Positions 26,952-36,103 of a DNA stretch of 64,000 bases are shown here, piece by piece (position 1 is the first letter of the stretch; each line of letters begins with the position of its first letter). Source of the stretch: CAYPJE01 sp964410945. Its GTDB lineage: Bacteria > Fidelibacterota > Marinisomatia > Marinisomatales > TCS56. The translations under genes were made by a program, and so were the position numbers. The stretch is from contig CAYPJE010000001.1 of assembly GCA_964410945.1 (NCBI GenBank), positions 148,907-212,906 on the forward strand. The letters run 5' to 3'. Below the pieces are notes generated by a model that was not told the origin of the DNA, did no database searches, and saw nothing but the letters and a program-made list of their open reading frames with translations.

Positions 26952-27794
26952 ATGGAAATAATTCAATTTGTGCAGCAGTTTGATTTTGACTGGTTGATAT
27001 TGACCATGAAGGCCATAACATTCATGGGTAACGAAGAATTTTACCTGTTGATTCTGCCTGTTCTGATCTGGTGCTGGCGCAAGGAAGATGCCCTGCCGCT
27101 GGCTATTATTCTACTGCTGAATTTCTGGATTAATTACGAGATCAAAGAATTTTTTGCCGTCCCGCGCCCGGTGGGCGCAATGATGATAGAGGCCGAACAT
27201 TACAGTTTTCCCAGCGGGCACGCCCAGGGGGCCATGGTATTGTGGGGATATCTGGCCTGGGTGTTAGGTAGGGAAAATAAGGCTGCAGTTTATGGCTGGT
27301 TGGGAACCCTGATATTTTTTATTGGCTTTTCCCGGATTTATTTGGGAGTGCATTTTGCAGCCGATGTTGTTGGTGGCTGGTCGATTGGATTTGTTATTCT
27401 GAGCATCAGTATAATGATTATCAATTCAATTAAAAAAGCCCGCGTTGATTTTCCGGCCCTTCCCACCGTTTTTATTATTGTATTTGCCGGATTAATGCTG
27501 GCGATAATGGCACCCAGCTCAAATTCTGTGCGGGTGGGGGGTATGCTGGCTGGTCTGGTTGGCGGTCTGGTGGTTGAGATGCGCTATTTGAATCATGTTG
27601 TTGAGGCCCGGCACTGGCAGCAGGCCCTGAAAATTATCATCGGTATAATTGGTATTCTGGTTATTAAGGCCGGTGTGAAAGCCGGACTGCCGGAACAGAT
27701 GTGGGCCGACTGGTTGCGCTATGGATTGATGGGGGCGTGGATCAGCCTGGGGGCACCACTGGTGTTTGGGGTACTGGGATTGAGCCGCCGCTAG
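26952..27794 (+). CDS. PAP2-family membrane phosphatase
   Basis: Integral membrane lipid phosphatase (undecaprenyl-pyrophosphate or phosphatidate type). All three PAP2 motifs are present: K65...R72-P73 (KEFFAVPRP), PSGH with S88 and H90, and SRIYLGVHFAADV with S127, R128, H134 and D138. About eight membrane helices; 280 residues, longer than the minimal family because of three extra C-terminal helices. Divergent from the acyl-CoA dehydrogenase gene; its stop overlaps the convergent TPR-like gene by four bases. Confidence 0.92.
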   Translation: MEIIQFVQQFDFDWLILTMKAITFMGNEEFYLLILPVLIWCWRKEDALPLAIILLLNFWINYEIKEFFAVPRPVGAMMIEAEHYSFPSGHAQGAMVLWGYLAWVLGRENKAAVYGWLGTLIFFIGFSRIYLGVHFAADVVGGWSIGFVILSISIMIINSIKKARVDFPALPTVFIIVFAGLMLAIMAPSSNSVRVGGMLAGLVGGLVVEMRYLNHVVEARHWQQALKIIIGIIGILVIKAGVKAGLPEQMWADWLRYGLMGAWISLGAPLVFGVLGLSRR

Positions 27795-28165
27795 GATTCG
27801 GCTGTATCGCCCAGGGCGATCCGCCGCTTGATCAGCTGAACCAGCTCGTGATTGTCCTTGGTGGGCATCAGCTTGAAACAGGTTTCCGCCTCAGCCAGGG
27901 CATAATCAAACCACCCTTTTTTTGTATACACCAGAGCCAGACTGTAATGAGCTTTGGCCAGGGCTTCGAAATCCTCCCGGGACAGAACATTGGAATCTGA
28001 TGGCAGTAAGCGGGTCACTTCCCGGTATTCAAGGATAGCTTCATCCATCAACCCCTTCTGGAAATACCAGTTTCCCAGTTTCAGATGGCGTTGAGGGTTA
28101 TCCTTACAGGACATAACTACCAGTAAGGGCGCAACTAATAGAAGGAGGATATATTTCTTCATCAT
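27791..28165 (-). CDS. Small TPR-like lipoprotein
   Basis: 124 residues from the ATG at 28165 (MMKKYILLLLVAPLLVVMSC); a longer frame to 28216 adds residues ahead of the signal peptide and is unlikely. The lipobox VVMSC marks lipidation. The mature part has two to three TPR-type helical pairs (LKLGNWYFQKGLMDEAILEYREV; AHYSLALVYTKKGWFDYALAEAE, read in pieces), a protein-binding scaffold. No partner can be named. It is convergent with the PAP2 gene. Confidence 0.75.
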   Translation of the reverse strand: MMKKYILLLLVAPLLVVMSCKDNPQRHLKLGNWYFQKGLMDEAILEYREVTRLLPSDSNVLSREDFEALAKAHYSLALVYTKKGWFDYALAEAETCFKLMPTKDNHELVQLIKRRIALGDTAES

Positions 28166-28305
28166 TCTTACGGTGAAATACAGGTTTAATTTCAAGGGCT
28201 TAAGCGCTAAATGCAAGGATTAATTGTAATTGGGGTAACTAAGATGTGATACAGGTAACTTTGCATAAATAGTTTTACTCTCTGAATTTGTTAAATACTA
28301 ATGAT

Positions 28306-29553
28306 TTATAACTGTACCGGCGTTGGTTCTTTTACAATAGTCAGCAAAAGAAAAATGCTGATGGTTATTGATATTCCGATTCCTATCAGAGTGAATGAAA
28401 TACCGATAAAATGACTCAGGCTGGAAGCAATTATAATTGAGATAAATGTAAACGGCGCCAGCGATGTATCAATCAGCGCAATATAGGTTTTATTGTCCCG
28501 CTTGCCGGCAAAGCGGTAAACCAGGCTCATGGAAGTAGGGAAAAACGATCCCTGTCCGGCCCCCAGAAACAGGAACACCGCATAAACCCCCAGCATATTT
28601 TTTGCCGCCAGGGCCATAATTAGCGCCAACAGATGTAATGAAATAGAAATTGTGATCGTTTTTTTATGTCCCCACCGGTCGCCGAGTCTGCCGGCCCCGT
28701 AACTGGCGAAGGCAAAAGCGGCCGTGGTTATTGCAGTAAATATTCCCGCTTCGCTGATTTGAAATCCGAATTTTTCGTGGGCATAGATGGCATACAGACT
28801 CATGGCGGGGAAGTTGGCGGTGAAGAAGATCCGGCTGAGAATATAGGACCGGAAATTGGCATGGGTTCTGATGATATTGATCGTGTCATTCCAGAATTCC
28901 CGGACGGTTTTATGTGGTTGCCTTTCCGCCGGTTCCTTAACCCGGTACAGCAGAAAAGCGGCCGTACCAACTACAAAGGCACCGAAAGTAAACAGGAAAC
29001 CCCAGCCGAAATTTCTCGGAAATTCGATTGAACTGGCTAATAACCAGCGTGAAACCAGGCCGCCGGTAAACCCGAAAACACTATTCATGGCGAAAGAAAT
29101 TCCCAGAAATCTGCCACGGCGATCCTGATTGGAAACATGATCGAGAAAACCAACCCAGATCGGAATGACCATCCCGATTGCCAGGCCATAGAGGATAAAA
29201 CAGATATAGTAGAATAACCAGGCCGACGGTCCGGTCGGTGCAATGAAAGCGAAGACAAAACCGGCCAGAAAAATTGGAGGTAAAACGAGGATATGTACCC
29301 CGATCACCGCTATTCTGATGTTGCTGATATTTCGTCCAAGTACAGCAGAAAATAATTGTGGTATGGCCATCAGAATACTTAGCAAACCAGCCACTGATAT
29401 TATCACAGCCTGGGGTGCATTCAACATACTGAGGAATAGGGGGATCACCGCATAGACATTATGAAAGGCGATAGCAAAACCCCAGGAGCCCTCGTGGATG
29501 CAGTTGGCCAGCAGGTTCCGGCGCTGATCCCTAACTGACAGAGAATTTGGCAT
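28306..29553 (-). CDS. Major facilitator superfamily transporter
   Basis: 415 residues with about twelve membrane helices in two halves and the MFS loop motif between helices 2-3 and 8-9 (GAGRLGDRWGHKKT, about 280-293). Substrate unknown. The N-terminal half has IPLFLSMLNAPQAVI, and the long middle loop holds VKEPAERQPHK. It is three bases downstream of the EamA-type gene stop-side neighbour on the same strand, so the two are likely co-transcribed. Confidence 0.9.
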   Translation of the reverse strand: MPNSLSVRDQRRNLLANCIHEGSWGFAIAFHNVYAVIPLFLSMLNAPQAVIISVAGLLSILMAIPQLFSAVLGRNISNIRIAVIGVHILVLPPIFLAGFVFAFIAPTGPSAWLFYYICFILYGLAIGMVIPIWVGFLDHVSNQDRRGRFLGISFAMNSVFGFTGGLVSRWLLASSIEFPRNFGWGFLFTFGAFVVGTAAFLLYRVKEPAERQPHKTVREFWNDTINIIRTHANFRSYILSRIFFTANFPAMSLYAIYAHEKFGFQISEAGIFTAITTAAFAFASYGAGRLGDRWGHKKTITISISLHLLALIMALAAKNMLGVYAVFLFLGAGQGSFFPTSMSLVYRFAGKRDNKTYIALIDTSLAPFTFISIIIASSLSHFIGISFTLIGIGISITISIFLLLTIVKEPTPVQL

Positions 29554-29556
29554 TAT

Positions 29557-30465
29557 TTAACGCTGCTTCTGAAGCGATATCCTGAGAATTGACAGGAGTA
29601 GAACAGCAGCGGCGATGAACTGTACCGGTGACAGTGTATTTCCATTGATCAGATAATCCAGCAGGATGGCAGCGGCCGGATAGCATAATTCACAGATCGT
29701 TGCTACAGTAGCCCGTACTTTTTTCAGACCGAAATAATACAGGAATATCGCCCCGGATCCGGTGGTAAAGGCAATGATGAAAAAGATCAGCCAATTCTGG
29801 GGTGTCACTGTACCAAACTGGATCAGGTTGCCCTTCAATATCAGGTAGACCAGCATAATAAGGGCCGTGAGCCCGAAGCGGTAGAAGGTAACGGTGGTGA
29901 ATTCATATTTCAGCAGCACTTTCCGTCCCAGTACGGTAGAACTGCCAAAGGAGGCAGCGGCGATCAGGGCCCAGACAGCAGCGCGGGCCGTATTGTCTCC
30001 GGTCTGCATATCAGGCAGGTGCCAGCCGAAGGTCAGGAAATAGCTGGCGATTATTGCCAGGGCGGCCCAGAGCACGAATTGGCGGCGCAGGCGTTCTTTC
30101 AACAGAATTCGCGCCAGCAGGATGGCGAAGACCGGCTGGAGTTTTTGCAGCAGAACAACCACAGACAGATGTTTGAAATTTACCAGGAACAGGGCTTTCA
30201 CGATTGCCAGGGTTCCCAAGGCGCCGCCGAAAAAGGCGATCAATCCCAGCGTCAGCCAGTCACTTCTATTGAAACGGGAATAATTATGGTATTGCGGAAA
30301 TAGGAAAAACTGCATCAAAATAAACGGAATCAGGTGCAGCATGAAGACGACAAACCCCGCGTCCAGATTATAGAGCCGTGGTGTGAGTACGACCCCATCC
30401 AGTCCCCAGGAGGCTGCCGCCAGACAGATCGCTCCGGCACCGATATATTTCGCTTTGTTTGCCAT
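29557..30465 (-). CDS. EamA/DMT-superfamily transporter
   Basis: 302 residues from ATG 30465 (MANKAKYIGAGAICLAAASWG). A frame extends to 30552 but adds a stretch outside the ten-helix plan, and GGGA lies just ahead of 30465. Ten hydrophobic helices in two EamA repeats (about 8-135 and 155-298). The family exports or imports small metabolites such as amino acids; the substrate is unknown. First of a two-gene unit with the MFS gene, and divergent from the APC permease. Confidence 0.88.
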   Translation of the reverse strand: MANKAKYIGAGAICLAAASWGLDGVVLTPRLYNLDAGFVVFMLHLIPFILMQFFLFPQYHNYSRFNRSDWLTLGLIAFFGGALGTLAIVKALFLVNFKHLSVVVLLQKLQPVFAILLARILLKERLRRQFVLWAALAIIASYFLTFGWHLPDMQTGDNTARAAVWALIAAASFGSSTVLGRKVLLKYEFTTVTFYRFGLTALIMLVYLILKGNLIQFGTVTPQNWLIFFIIAFTTGSGAIFLYYFGLKKVRATVATICELCYPAAAILLDYLINGNTLSPVQFIAAAVLLLSILRISLQKQR

Positions 30466-30579
30466 GTGCTGTATCCCAACAATTAAATATAAAATTACTG
30501 GCGCTGAAATTACGACCTTATGGATTCGAATTATACCTAAACGTAGAATCAACCACCTTTTACTTTTATATTCCTGTCC

Positions 30580-31929
30580 ATGAACACAGCACTAAAGCGA
30601 ACTCTGGGCCTCTGGGATCTGGTTTTTATGAATATAGTAGCCATCGTCGGTTTACGGTGGCTGTTGACGGCGGCCCGCACGGGATACAGCAGCCTTTCAT
30701 TGTGGGTTCTGGCCCTGTTGATATTTTTTATTCCTCAGGGATATGTCATTCACAGCCTGTCCCGGAAATATCCCCAGGAGGGTGGCATCTACGTCTGGGC
30801 CCGGGAGGTTTTTGGTACGCGCCACGGATTCATTGCCGGCTGGTGTTACTGGATCAATAACCTGATCTATTATCCGGCCCTGCTGATGTTCCTGGCCGGG
30901 AACGCCCTGTTTATTTTTGGCCGTCAATATGTTCATCTAACTGACAACGCCCTGTATATAGCCTTATTTTCGCTGGTGATGCTGTGGCTGGTGATCCTGC
31001 TGAATATTCGTGGCATGTCGCTGGGGAAGTGGCTCCACAACCTGGGCGGAATCGGGGTCTGGATCCCGATTGGCCTGCTGATCGTGCTGGCGATGATTTC
31101 CGCTTTCAAGCACGGCCCGGCGGAACCTTTCCACTGGGGCGCGCTGTTTCCCAACCTGAAAACAACTTCAACCTGGTCATTTTGGGCCACCATGTGTTTC
31201 GGCTTTGCCGGACTGGAGCTGATGTCCCTGCTGGGTGAGGAGATTAAAAAACCGGAGCGCAATATTCCCCGGGCGATCGTCATTTCAGGAATCGCGATTG
31301 CCACCGTGTATATCCTGGGAACTTTCTCACTGCTGGTGGCCCTGCCGATCTCGGAAATCGGTCTGCTGGCGGGAATTGTCCAATCCTTGGGTAGCTTGGG
31401 TGAGGTGTTCAAGCTGGCCTGGGTTGGCGGTGTGGCGGCCCTGTTTATAGCATTGTCGGGCATCGGTGGCGTCAGTGCCTGGATCGCCGGCGTGGCCCGG
31501 GTACCGTTTGTGATCGGCCTGGACCGCTATTTACCGGCCGCACTGGGTAAGCTCCACCCCAAACACGGAACGCCCTATGTATCCCTGCTGGTGCAGGGTG
31601 GCCTGACCAGCCTGTTTATCCTGCTCAGTGTAGCCGGCAGCACGGTGGAGGAGGCCTATCTGGTTTTACTGGATGCGGAAATTATTCTCTATTTTATTCC
31701 CTATTTATACATGTTTGCCGCCGCATTTAAGGTCAGCCAGGGAGACTGGCGCGGGCGTTGGTCCGGTGTGCTGGGATTTATTGCTACAGCGCTGGCGATG
31801 CTTTTTGCCCTGCTGCCACCGGAAGGTGTTAATGTCCTGTTGTTTGAGATAAAGATAATCGGTGGAACACTGATCTTTGTGGGCAGTGGCGTGGTTGTGT
31901 ACTACTTGAGGGGCCGGAGGCAGAAATAA
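30580..31929 (+). CDS. APC-family amino acid permease
   Basis: 449 residues with about twelve membrane helices. Family marks are LWDLVFMNIVAIVGLRW in helix 1 with its broken centre, KYPQEGGIYVWAREVFG between helices 2 and 3, and CFGFAGLELMSLLGEEIKKPERNIPRA in helix 6 and its loop (quoted here only as CFGFAGLELMSLLGEEI). Transports an amino acid or polyamine, identity unknown. It stands alone, convergent with cvpA. Confidence 0.9.
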   Translation: MNTALKRTLGLWDLVFMNIVAIVGLRWLLTAARTGYSSLSLWVLALLIFFIPQGYVIHSLSRKYPQEGGIYVWAREVFGTRHGFIAGWCYWINNLIYYPALLMFLAGNALFIFGRQYVHLTDNALYIALFSLVMLWLVILLNIRGMSLGKWLHNLGGIGVWIPIGLLIVLAMISAFKHGPAEPFHWGALFPNLKTTSTWSFWATMCFGFAGLELMSLLGEEIKKPERNIPRAIVISGIAIATVYILGTFSLLVALPISEIGLLAGIVQSLGSLGEVFKLAWVGGVAALFIALSGIGGVSAWIAGVARVPFVIGLDRYLPAALGKLHPKHGTPYVSLLVQGGLTSLFILLSVAGSTVEEAYLVLLDAEIILYFIPYLYMFAAAFKVSQGDWRGRWSGVLGFIATALAMLFALLPPEGVNVLLFEIKIIGGTLIFVGSGVVVYYLRGRRQK

Positions 31930-31938
31930 TTACCCCTC

Positions 31939-31974
31939 TGTCCGCCGTGGGCGGACATCTCCCCGGGGGGGAGA
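31939..31974. repeat. Two GC-rich hairpins between convergent genes
   Basis: First hairpin TGTCCGCC (31939-31946) with GGCGGACA (31950-31957), three-base loop. Second hairpin TCTCCCC (31958-31964) with GGGGAGA (31968-31974). They directly adjoin each other between the APC permease and the cvpA gene. There is no T run, so they are poor terminators; the arrangement resembles dispersed palindromic units seen in environmental FCB genomes (memory, not searched). Confidence 0.55.
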
Positions 31975-31986
31975 ACTGGAGGGAGG

Positions 31987-32751
31987 TCAGCGTTTCTTTT
32001 TCTTCTTTTTGTCCGCCTCTTTAGTATACTTGTCCAGCATCTCCTGGACTTCCTTGGGTGAAGCGGTATTCAGATCCATTTGCTGAATGTCAACATCACC
32101 CAGCTGTTCCTGGAGGGTTTTCAGCATTTCACTGTCCTCGTCGCCCATGAAATTCTGAATCATATTCAGATCGTCAATTTCAAAATCACCACTCTGCAGT
32201 TTACCCAAAGTACCCGAAGAAGGAATAACATCCTTGATTTGGTCGGCGAATGATTGTGATCCCGGGATCAATTGACCGATTGTATTATATATCTTTGGCG
32301 CAAATCCCCGTAAATATTTATATATGACCGAATCCTGTTTGGTTTCTTTGACAAACTGGATGTTGTCAGGCAGAAATGCAAACAAGGGTAATAGAGAGCT
32401 TATAATTAAGGCCCCTTTTAATCCACCGAAGGCCAGTCCGCCGCTGCGATCCAGCCAGCCCATCAATGCCATCTTGAAAATTGACTTGGTTAGTTTAGCG
32501 AATAAAGTGAAAACAACAATTGTAATCAGTAGAATTACTATAAAAGCCAGAACCTTCTCAATGCGCGGATCGAGTTTGGCAAAACTGTGAATAATTGCTG
32601 CACCTTGAGCCAAATATTTAATTGCCAGCACTAGTCCGATAACAATACCAAGGATTTTAAATACCTCAGTAATCATTCCTTTGCGCAAACCTAGAAAAGC
32701 AAATAAACCAATGACGGCAAATGCTACGATATCAAAAACAGTCAACTCCAT
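31987..32751 (-). CDS. CvpA-family membrane protein
   Basis: 254 residues: four membrane helices (about 4-20, 28-48, 65-85 and 100-122) with the CvpA pattern FDIVAFAVIGLFAFLGLRKG and DRSGGLAFGGLKGALI. A soluble C-terminal tail of about 120 residues ends in a lysine cluster (KKKKKKR). CvpA is linked to envelope and colicin V production; its molecular role is not settled. The tail is longer than in E. coli CvpA (162 residues). Confidence 0.85.
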   Translation of the reverse strand: MELTVFDIVAFAVIGLFAFLGLRKGMITEVFKILGIVIGLVLAIKYLAQGAAIIHSFAKLDPRIEKVLAFIVILLITIVVFTLFAKLTKSIFKMALMGWLDRSGGLAFGGLKGALIISSLLPLFAFLPDNIQFVKETKQDSVIYKYLRGFAPKIYNTIGQLIPGSQSFADQIKDVIPSSGTLGKLQSGDFEIDDLNMIQNFMGDEDSEMLKTLQEQLGDVDIQQMDLNTASPKEVQEMLDKYTKEADKKKKKKR

Positions 32752-32820
32752 GATGCTCCTCAGAATTTGGGATAAATTACACTCCGGCCGGGTTGGAGGA
32801 AATAATTATTTATTTAATAA

Positions 32821-32950
32821 ATTTTTCACCCACGGATAAATCCGTGGGCTATAATGAATAATATGATGAATTTAAACAGCCCATGGCTTCAGCCATGGGA
32901 AACTAAATGGAATAATGATCTCTTAACCGCTTCAGCGGTTTATTTTTCTT
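32821..32950. repeat. Cluster of three REP-like palindromes
   Basis: Three hairpins within about 110 bases: CCCACGGA (32829-32836) with TCCGTGGG (32841-32848); CCCATGGCT (32880-32888) with AGCCATGGG (32891-32899); and AACCGCT (32925-32931) with AGCGGTT (32934-32940) followed by TATTTTT. The last two share the same inner GCTTCAGC core. Such GC-capped palindromes between genes resemble REP/BIME elements mobilised by REP-associated tyrosine transposases; no transposase gene is in the window. The rest of 32752-33047 holds nothing I can identify. Confidence 0.6.
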
Positions 32951-33047
32951 ATAATCCGACATTGGGTTGCCATTAAAACAGTGAAAGGTTTTCATGTAAT
33001 GTTTATGGAGAAATTCTTACTTGCCACTCGTCACAGGTCACTTGTTA

Positions 33048-34550
33048 CTATTTAAGCAGCACCATTTTTTCGGTAATTACTTTGGTTTCAGTCTGCAATT
33101 GGTAGAAGTAAATCCCGCTGGCCAGAGCGCCGGCATCCCAGACCACTTCGTTGCTGCCCGGTTCCCTTACGTCATCGACCAGGACCGCCACTTCCCGGCC
33201 CAGGAGATCGAAGATGGCCAATCTGACATGGATTTGGCGGGGCAGCTCATAGCGGATGGTCGTAAGCGGATTGAAGGGGTTGGGGTAGTTGGAAAGTAGA
33301 AGAAATTTTCTCGGTTCAGCAGAATGATCAACTGATTGATACCTGCCATTAATATAGGCACTTTCCAGCCAAACCTGACCTGGGGGATTTGTATTATAAT
33401 ATTTTGAGATCAATCCAACATTAGGTGCAAACCAATATGTTATTTCGTCATCCCAAACAGTTGTATCATCATATTGAACAACTAAACAACTGTCAAAATC
33501 ACCAGCAGGTAGAGAGATATAACTATTATTGGATATAATAGTACGAAAGTATGATTCAGCAGAATCTACTAATATTGAATTACCGATAGGTGCAGTGAAG
33601 TCCATCCATAAACTTCCATCTGATTTAAATATGCGTCCTTCACCGTTGCTGCAAAGACTGTAATGTGATAAAGCCTGATTATAAGTCAATGATGAATCGA
33701 CAAACTGGTAATAAGTATTTCCGTCATAATGAAAAATATCAGTTATAGTAGTTGTTCGAATATCCGGTATAGCAAAATAGCAGGAATAGAACCAGTAATT
33801 ACCCACCTGCATTGGTAAATAACTCAACGCTAAAGCAGTATCGATATCAGTTTGCATTATGATGTTCAGAGTAATTGTGCTGTCAGGAAAGACCATTAAA
33901 GTTTTACAGGTGGTTTGGTAGCCTTCCTTTTTAAATTTTAATGAAGTCATCATTGACAAACCCTGCCAAGTATAAGCGCCATCAATTCCAGTTGTATCAG
34001 TATCGAATGGCGTACGACCGCTATTATATACAATATCCTCGACAATGACATCGTTTAATGGATTTCCATTATTATTGGTAGTGACACCTGTAATTATGCC
34101 AATGGCGTTTTCCTCATCATTAGCAAGGCCAATAGTTGGGGAATTATCGAGATAATAGTAATTGCCTGTCATGTCATAGCAAATGGATTGGGTCGGTTTT
34201 GGTGCAATTGGAACATTATCGTTGTTGTATCCGATTCTAAATGCTCCAATTAAACCGAAATCGGCACAAATGATTTGAATGTTATCATGCTCCGGGTTCA
34301 TAGTCAAATCAGATTGAACACTGTCAGGTGTTAATACTAAATAGCCGGAATTAACCGTTATTGTATCGTTGAGATAGACAACACCATAAGCGGATGCAAT
34401 TTTGATCAGTTTTAAACCGCTGGCAAGATTTCCATCTACTTCAATGAACCAACCATTTTCAGTAATTTGAACTTCTGAAATGTATTGTACTTCAACTGGA
34501 TTTGCCATTAGTGGTACTATAATGAACAGAATGAGCCGTAGTTTCTTCAT
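33048..34550 (-). CDS. Secreted protein with type IX sorting domain
   Basis: 500 residues. Signal peptide MKKLRLILFIIVPLMA; a beta-rich N-terminal region (about 20-110); a carboxypeptidase-regulatory-like domain (about 150-225; AIGIITGVTTNNNGNP and DGAYTWQGL); and a domain beginning DTALALSYLPMQVGNYW (about 235-400) that also occurs in the next gene. A C-terminal type IX/Por sorting domain follows (about 415-500; NYPNPFNPLTTIRYELP, then ASGIYFYQLQT and EKMVLLK at the end). Such a domain directs export by the type IX secretion system and surface attachment. Function of the rest unknown. Same strand as 34569-35993, 18 bases apart. Confidence 0.8.
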   Translation of the reverse strand: MKKLRLILFIIVPLMANPVEVQYISEVQITENGWFIEVDGNLASGLKLIKIASAYGVVYLNDTITVNSGYLVLTPDSVQSDLTMNPEHDNIQIICADFGLIGAFRIGYNNDNVPIAPKPTQSICYDMTGNYYYLDNSPTIGLANDEENAIGIITGVTTNNNGNPLNDVIVEDIVYNSGRTPFDTDTTGIDGAYTWQGLSMMTSLKFKKEGYQTTCKTLMVFPDSTITLNIIMQTDIDTALALSYLPMQVGNYWFYSCYFAIPDIRTTTITDIFHYDGNTYYQFVDSSLTYNQALSHYSLCSNGEGRIFKSDGSLWMDFTAPIGNSILVDSAESYFRTIISNNSYISLPAGDFDSCLVVQYDDTTVWDDEITYWFAPNVGLISKYYNTNPPGQVWLESAYINGRYQSVDHSAEPRKFLLLSNYPNPFNPLTTIRYELPRQIHVRLAIFDLLGREVAVLVDDVREPGSNEVVWDAGALASGIYFYQLQTETKVITEKMVLLK

Positions 34551-34568
34551 TATTTGCTTATTGTAATA

Positions 34569-35993
34569 TTATTTCAACAACACCATTTTTTCTGTTATCA
34601 TCCTGGTTTCAGTCTGCAACCGGTAGAAATAAATCCCACTGGCCAGATCGCCGGCATCCCAGACCACTTCGTTGATTCCGGGTTCTTTTACGGCATCGAC
34701 CAGCACCGCCACCTCCCGGCCCAGGAGATCGAAGATGGCCAATCTGACATGGATTTGGCGGGGCAGCTCATAGCGGATGGTCGTAAGCGGATTGAAGGGG
34801 TTGGGGTAGTTCTGGTGGAGAATGATTTGGTCTGGAAATGAAAAGCTGTTTTCGTTCACACCAACATAGGAGCCGTACTGTTTACCGTTTATTGTACAGG
34901 CGACTAGTTCGTACTCAGAAACATAACCCGCCAAATTATAATAATCTCCGACAAACCCAATATCTTCTGCTAGTATATACCCACCCTCACTGCCATTGGG
35001 CATAACACTGATAATTGAAAGGACTGAGTCAGCGAAATTGTAGTATTGCAACCGTTTTTCGACTTCTGTGAAATCTGCACAATTATAAATCCAATACCCA
35101 CCTTTCAGGGACATGAAATCAACATATACATATTCGTTGTTAGTACAATTCCATAATGTATCGTAAACCATAATCCGGTCAGTATTTGAGTCATACCGTA
35201 CCCAGATTGAATGAGTATCAATTATAGTATCACGTTGAATTACATAGTATATATAACCGTTCGGGGCGAGGGTGTCTCCAACAATGGATTTTATAAAACA
35301 ATTTTCATTGTACATTGTATCATATGGAGTTGTTGAATAACAACTGTATTGCCAGGTGTTCCCGATCTGTAAAGGAAAATATTTATCACCAAGGGTAGTA
35401 TAATTATTATGGGTGACACCATTGATTTTTGCTGACACCAAATGTCCTTCTGCCCGGCTTCCTTCCCAAAAACTCCAATCTGAAAGACCTATATTTTCAG
35501 CCAACCAATAATATTTTAGTAAGCTATCGTACCATATATAATAAAACATATTTGAGGAATCAGTCCAGGTACCAACCTGATTATAAAATGTTCCCTGATT
35601 AACTATATTGCCCAGACAAGTCGTGTCGAGCATAGTAATATTTTCTTTTTGTGGTAGATTTAATTCAAAAACCACAATTTCCGAATCATTACATGCTGAA
35701 TATTGTTGTGGGCTATATTCTATTACTGAAAGGGTACTGGTATCTATTCTGATATATTTACCTATCGGGTGCGAACCATCTAAAATATAATAATGGTGAC
35801 CGCTGATAGTTGTATCTCTGGTTACGGTGATAGTCTCAAAATGTGTTGGATCACTGCTGCCATAAGTCACAATGTATTCCCACTGGTTACCAACGTGCAG
35901 TGGGAAATAACTCAGAGCCAGGGCGGTATCGATTTCACTTTCCCGAGCCGGCAGGAAACAGGTAAAAATCAATAACAGTAACAATATCCGCAT
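34569..35993 (-). CDS. Secreted protein with repeated VGNxW domain and type IX sorting domain
   Basis: 474 residues from the ATG at 35993 (MRILLLLLIFTCFLPA, with GGGG eight bases ahead); the frame's first ATG at 36008 adds five residues. Two copies of one domain follow the signal peptide: DTALALSYFPLHVGNQWEY (about 20-180) and DKYFPLQIGNTWQYSCY (about 190-380). The C-terminal type IX sorting domain (about 388-474) is almost identical to that of 33048-34550, in DNA as well as protein. Surface or extracellular location is likely. The repeated domain is not one I can name. Confidence 0.8.
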   Translation of the reverse strand: MRILLLLLIFTCFLPARESEIDTALALSYFPLHVGNQWEYIVTYGSSDPTHFETITVTRDTTISGHHYYILDGSHPIGKYIRIDTSTLSVIEYSPQQYSACNDSEIVVFELNLPQKENITMLDTTCLGNIVNQGTFYNQVGTWTDSSNMFYYIWYDSLLKYYWLAENIGLSDWSFWEGSRAEGHLVSAKINGVTHNNYTTLGDKYFPLQIGNTWQYSCYSTTPYDTMYNENCFIKSIVGDTLAPNGYIYYVIQRDTIIDTHSIWVRYDSNTDRIMVYDTLWNCTNNEYVYVDFMSLKGGYWIYNCADFTEVEKRLQYYNFADSVLSIISVMPNGSEGGYILAEDIGFVGDYYNLAGYVSEYELVACTINGKQYGSYVGVNENSFSFPDQIILHQNYPNPFNPLTTIRYELPRQIHVRLAIFDLLGREVAVLVDAVKEPGINEVVWDAGDLASGIYFYRLQTETRMITEKMVLLK

Positions 35994-36103
35994 AATTATA
36001 CCCCGCATTCTAGTTTTATACGGAAATAATTTATACTGAATTGGTTAATCAGAACAGATATATTTTTATTATTAAATATTAAGTATTAAATAGGGTGACC
36101 CGT

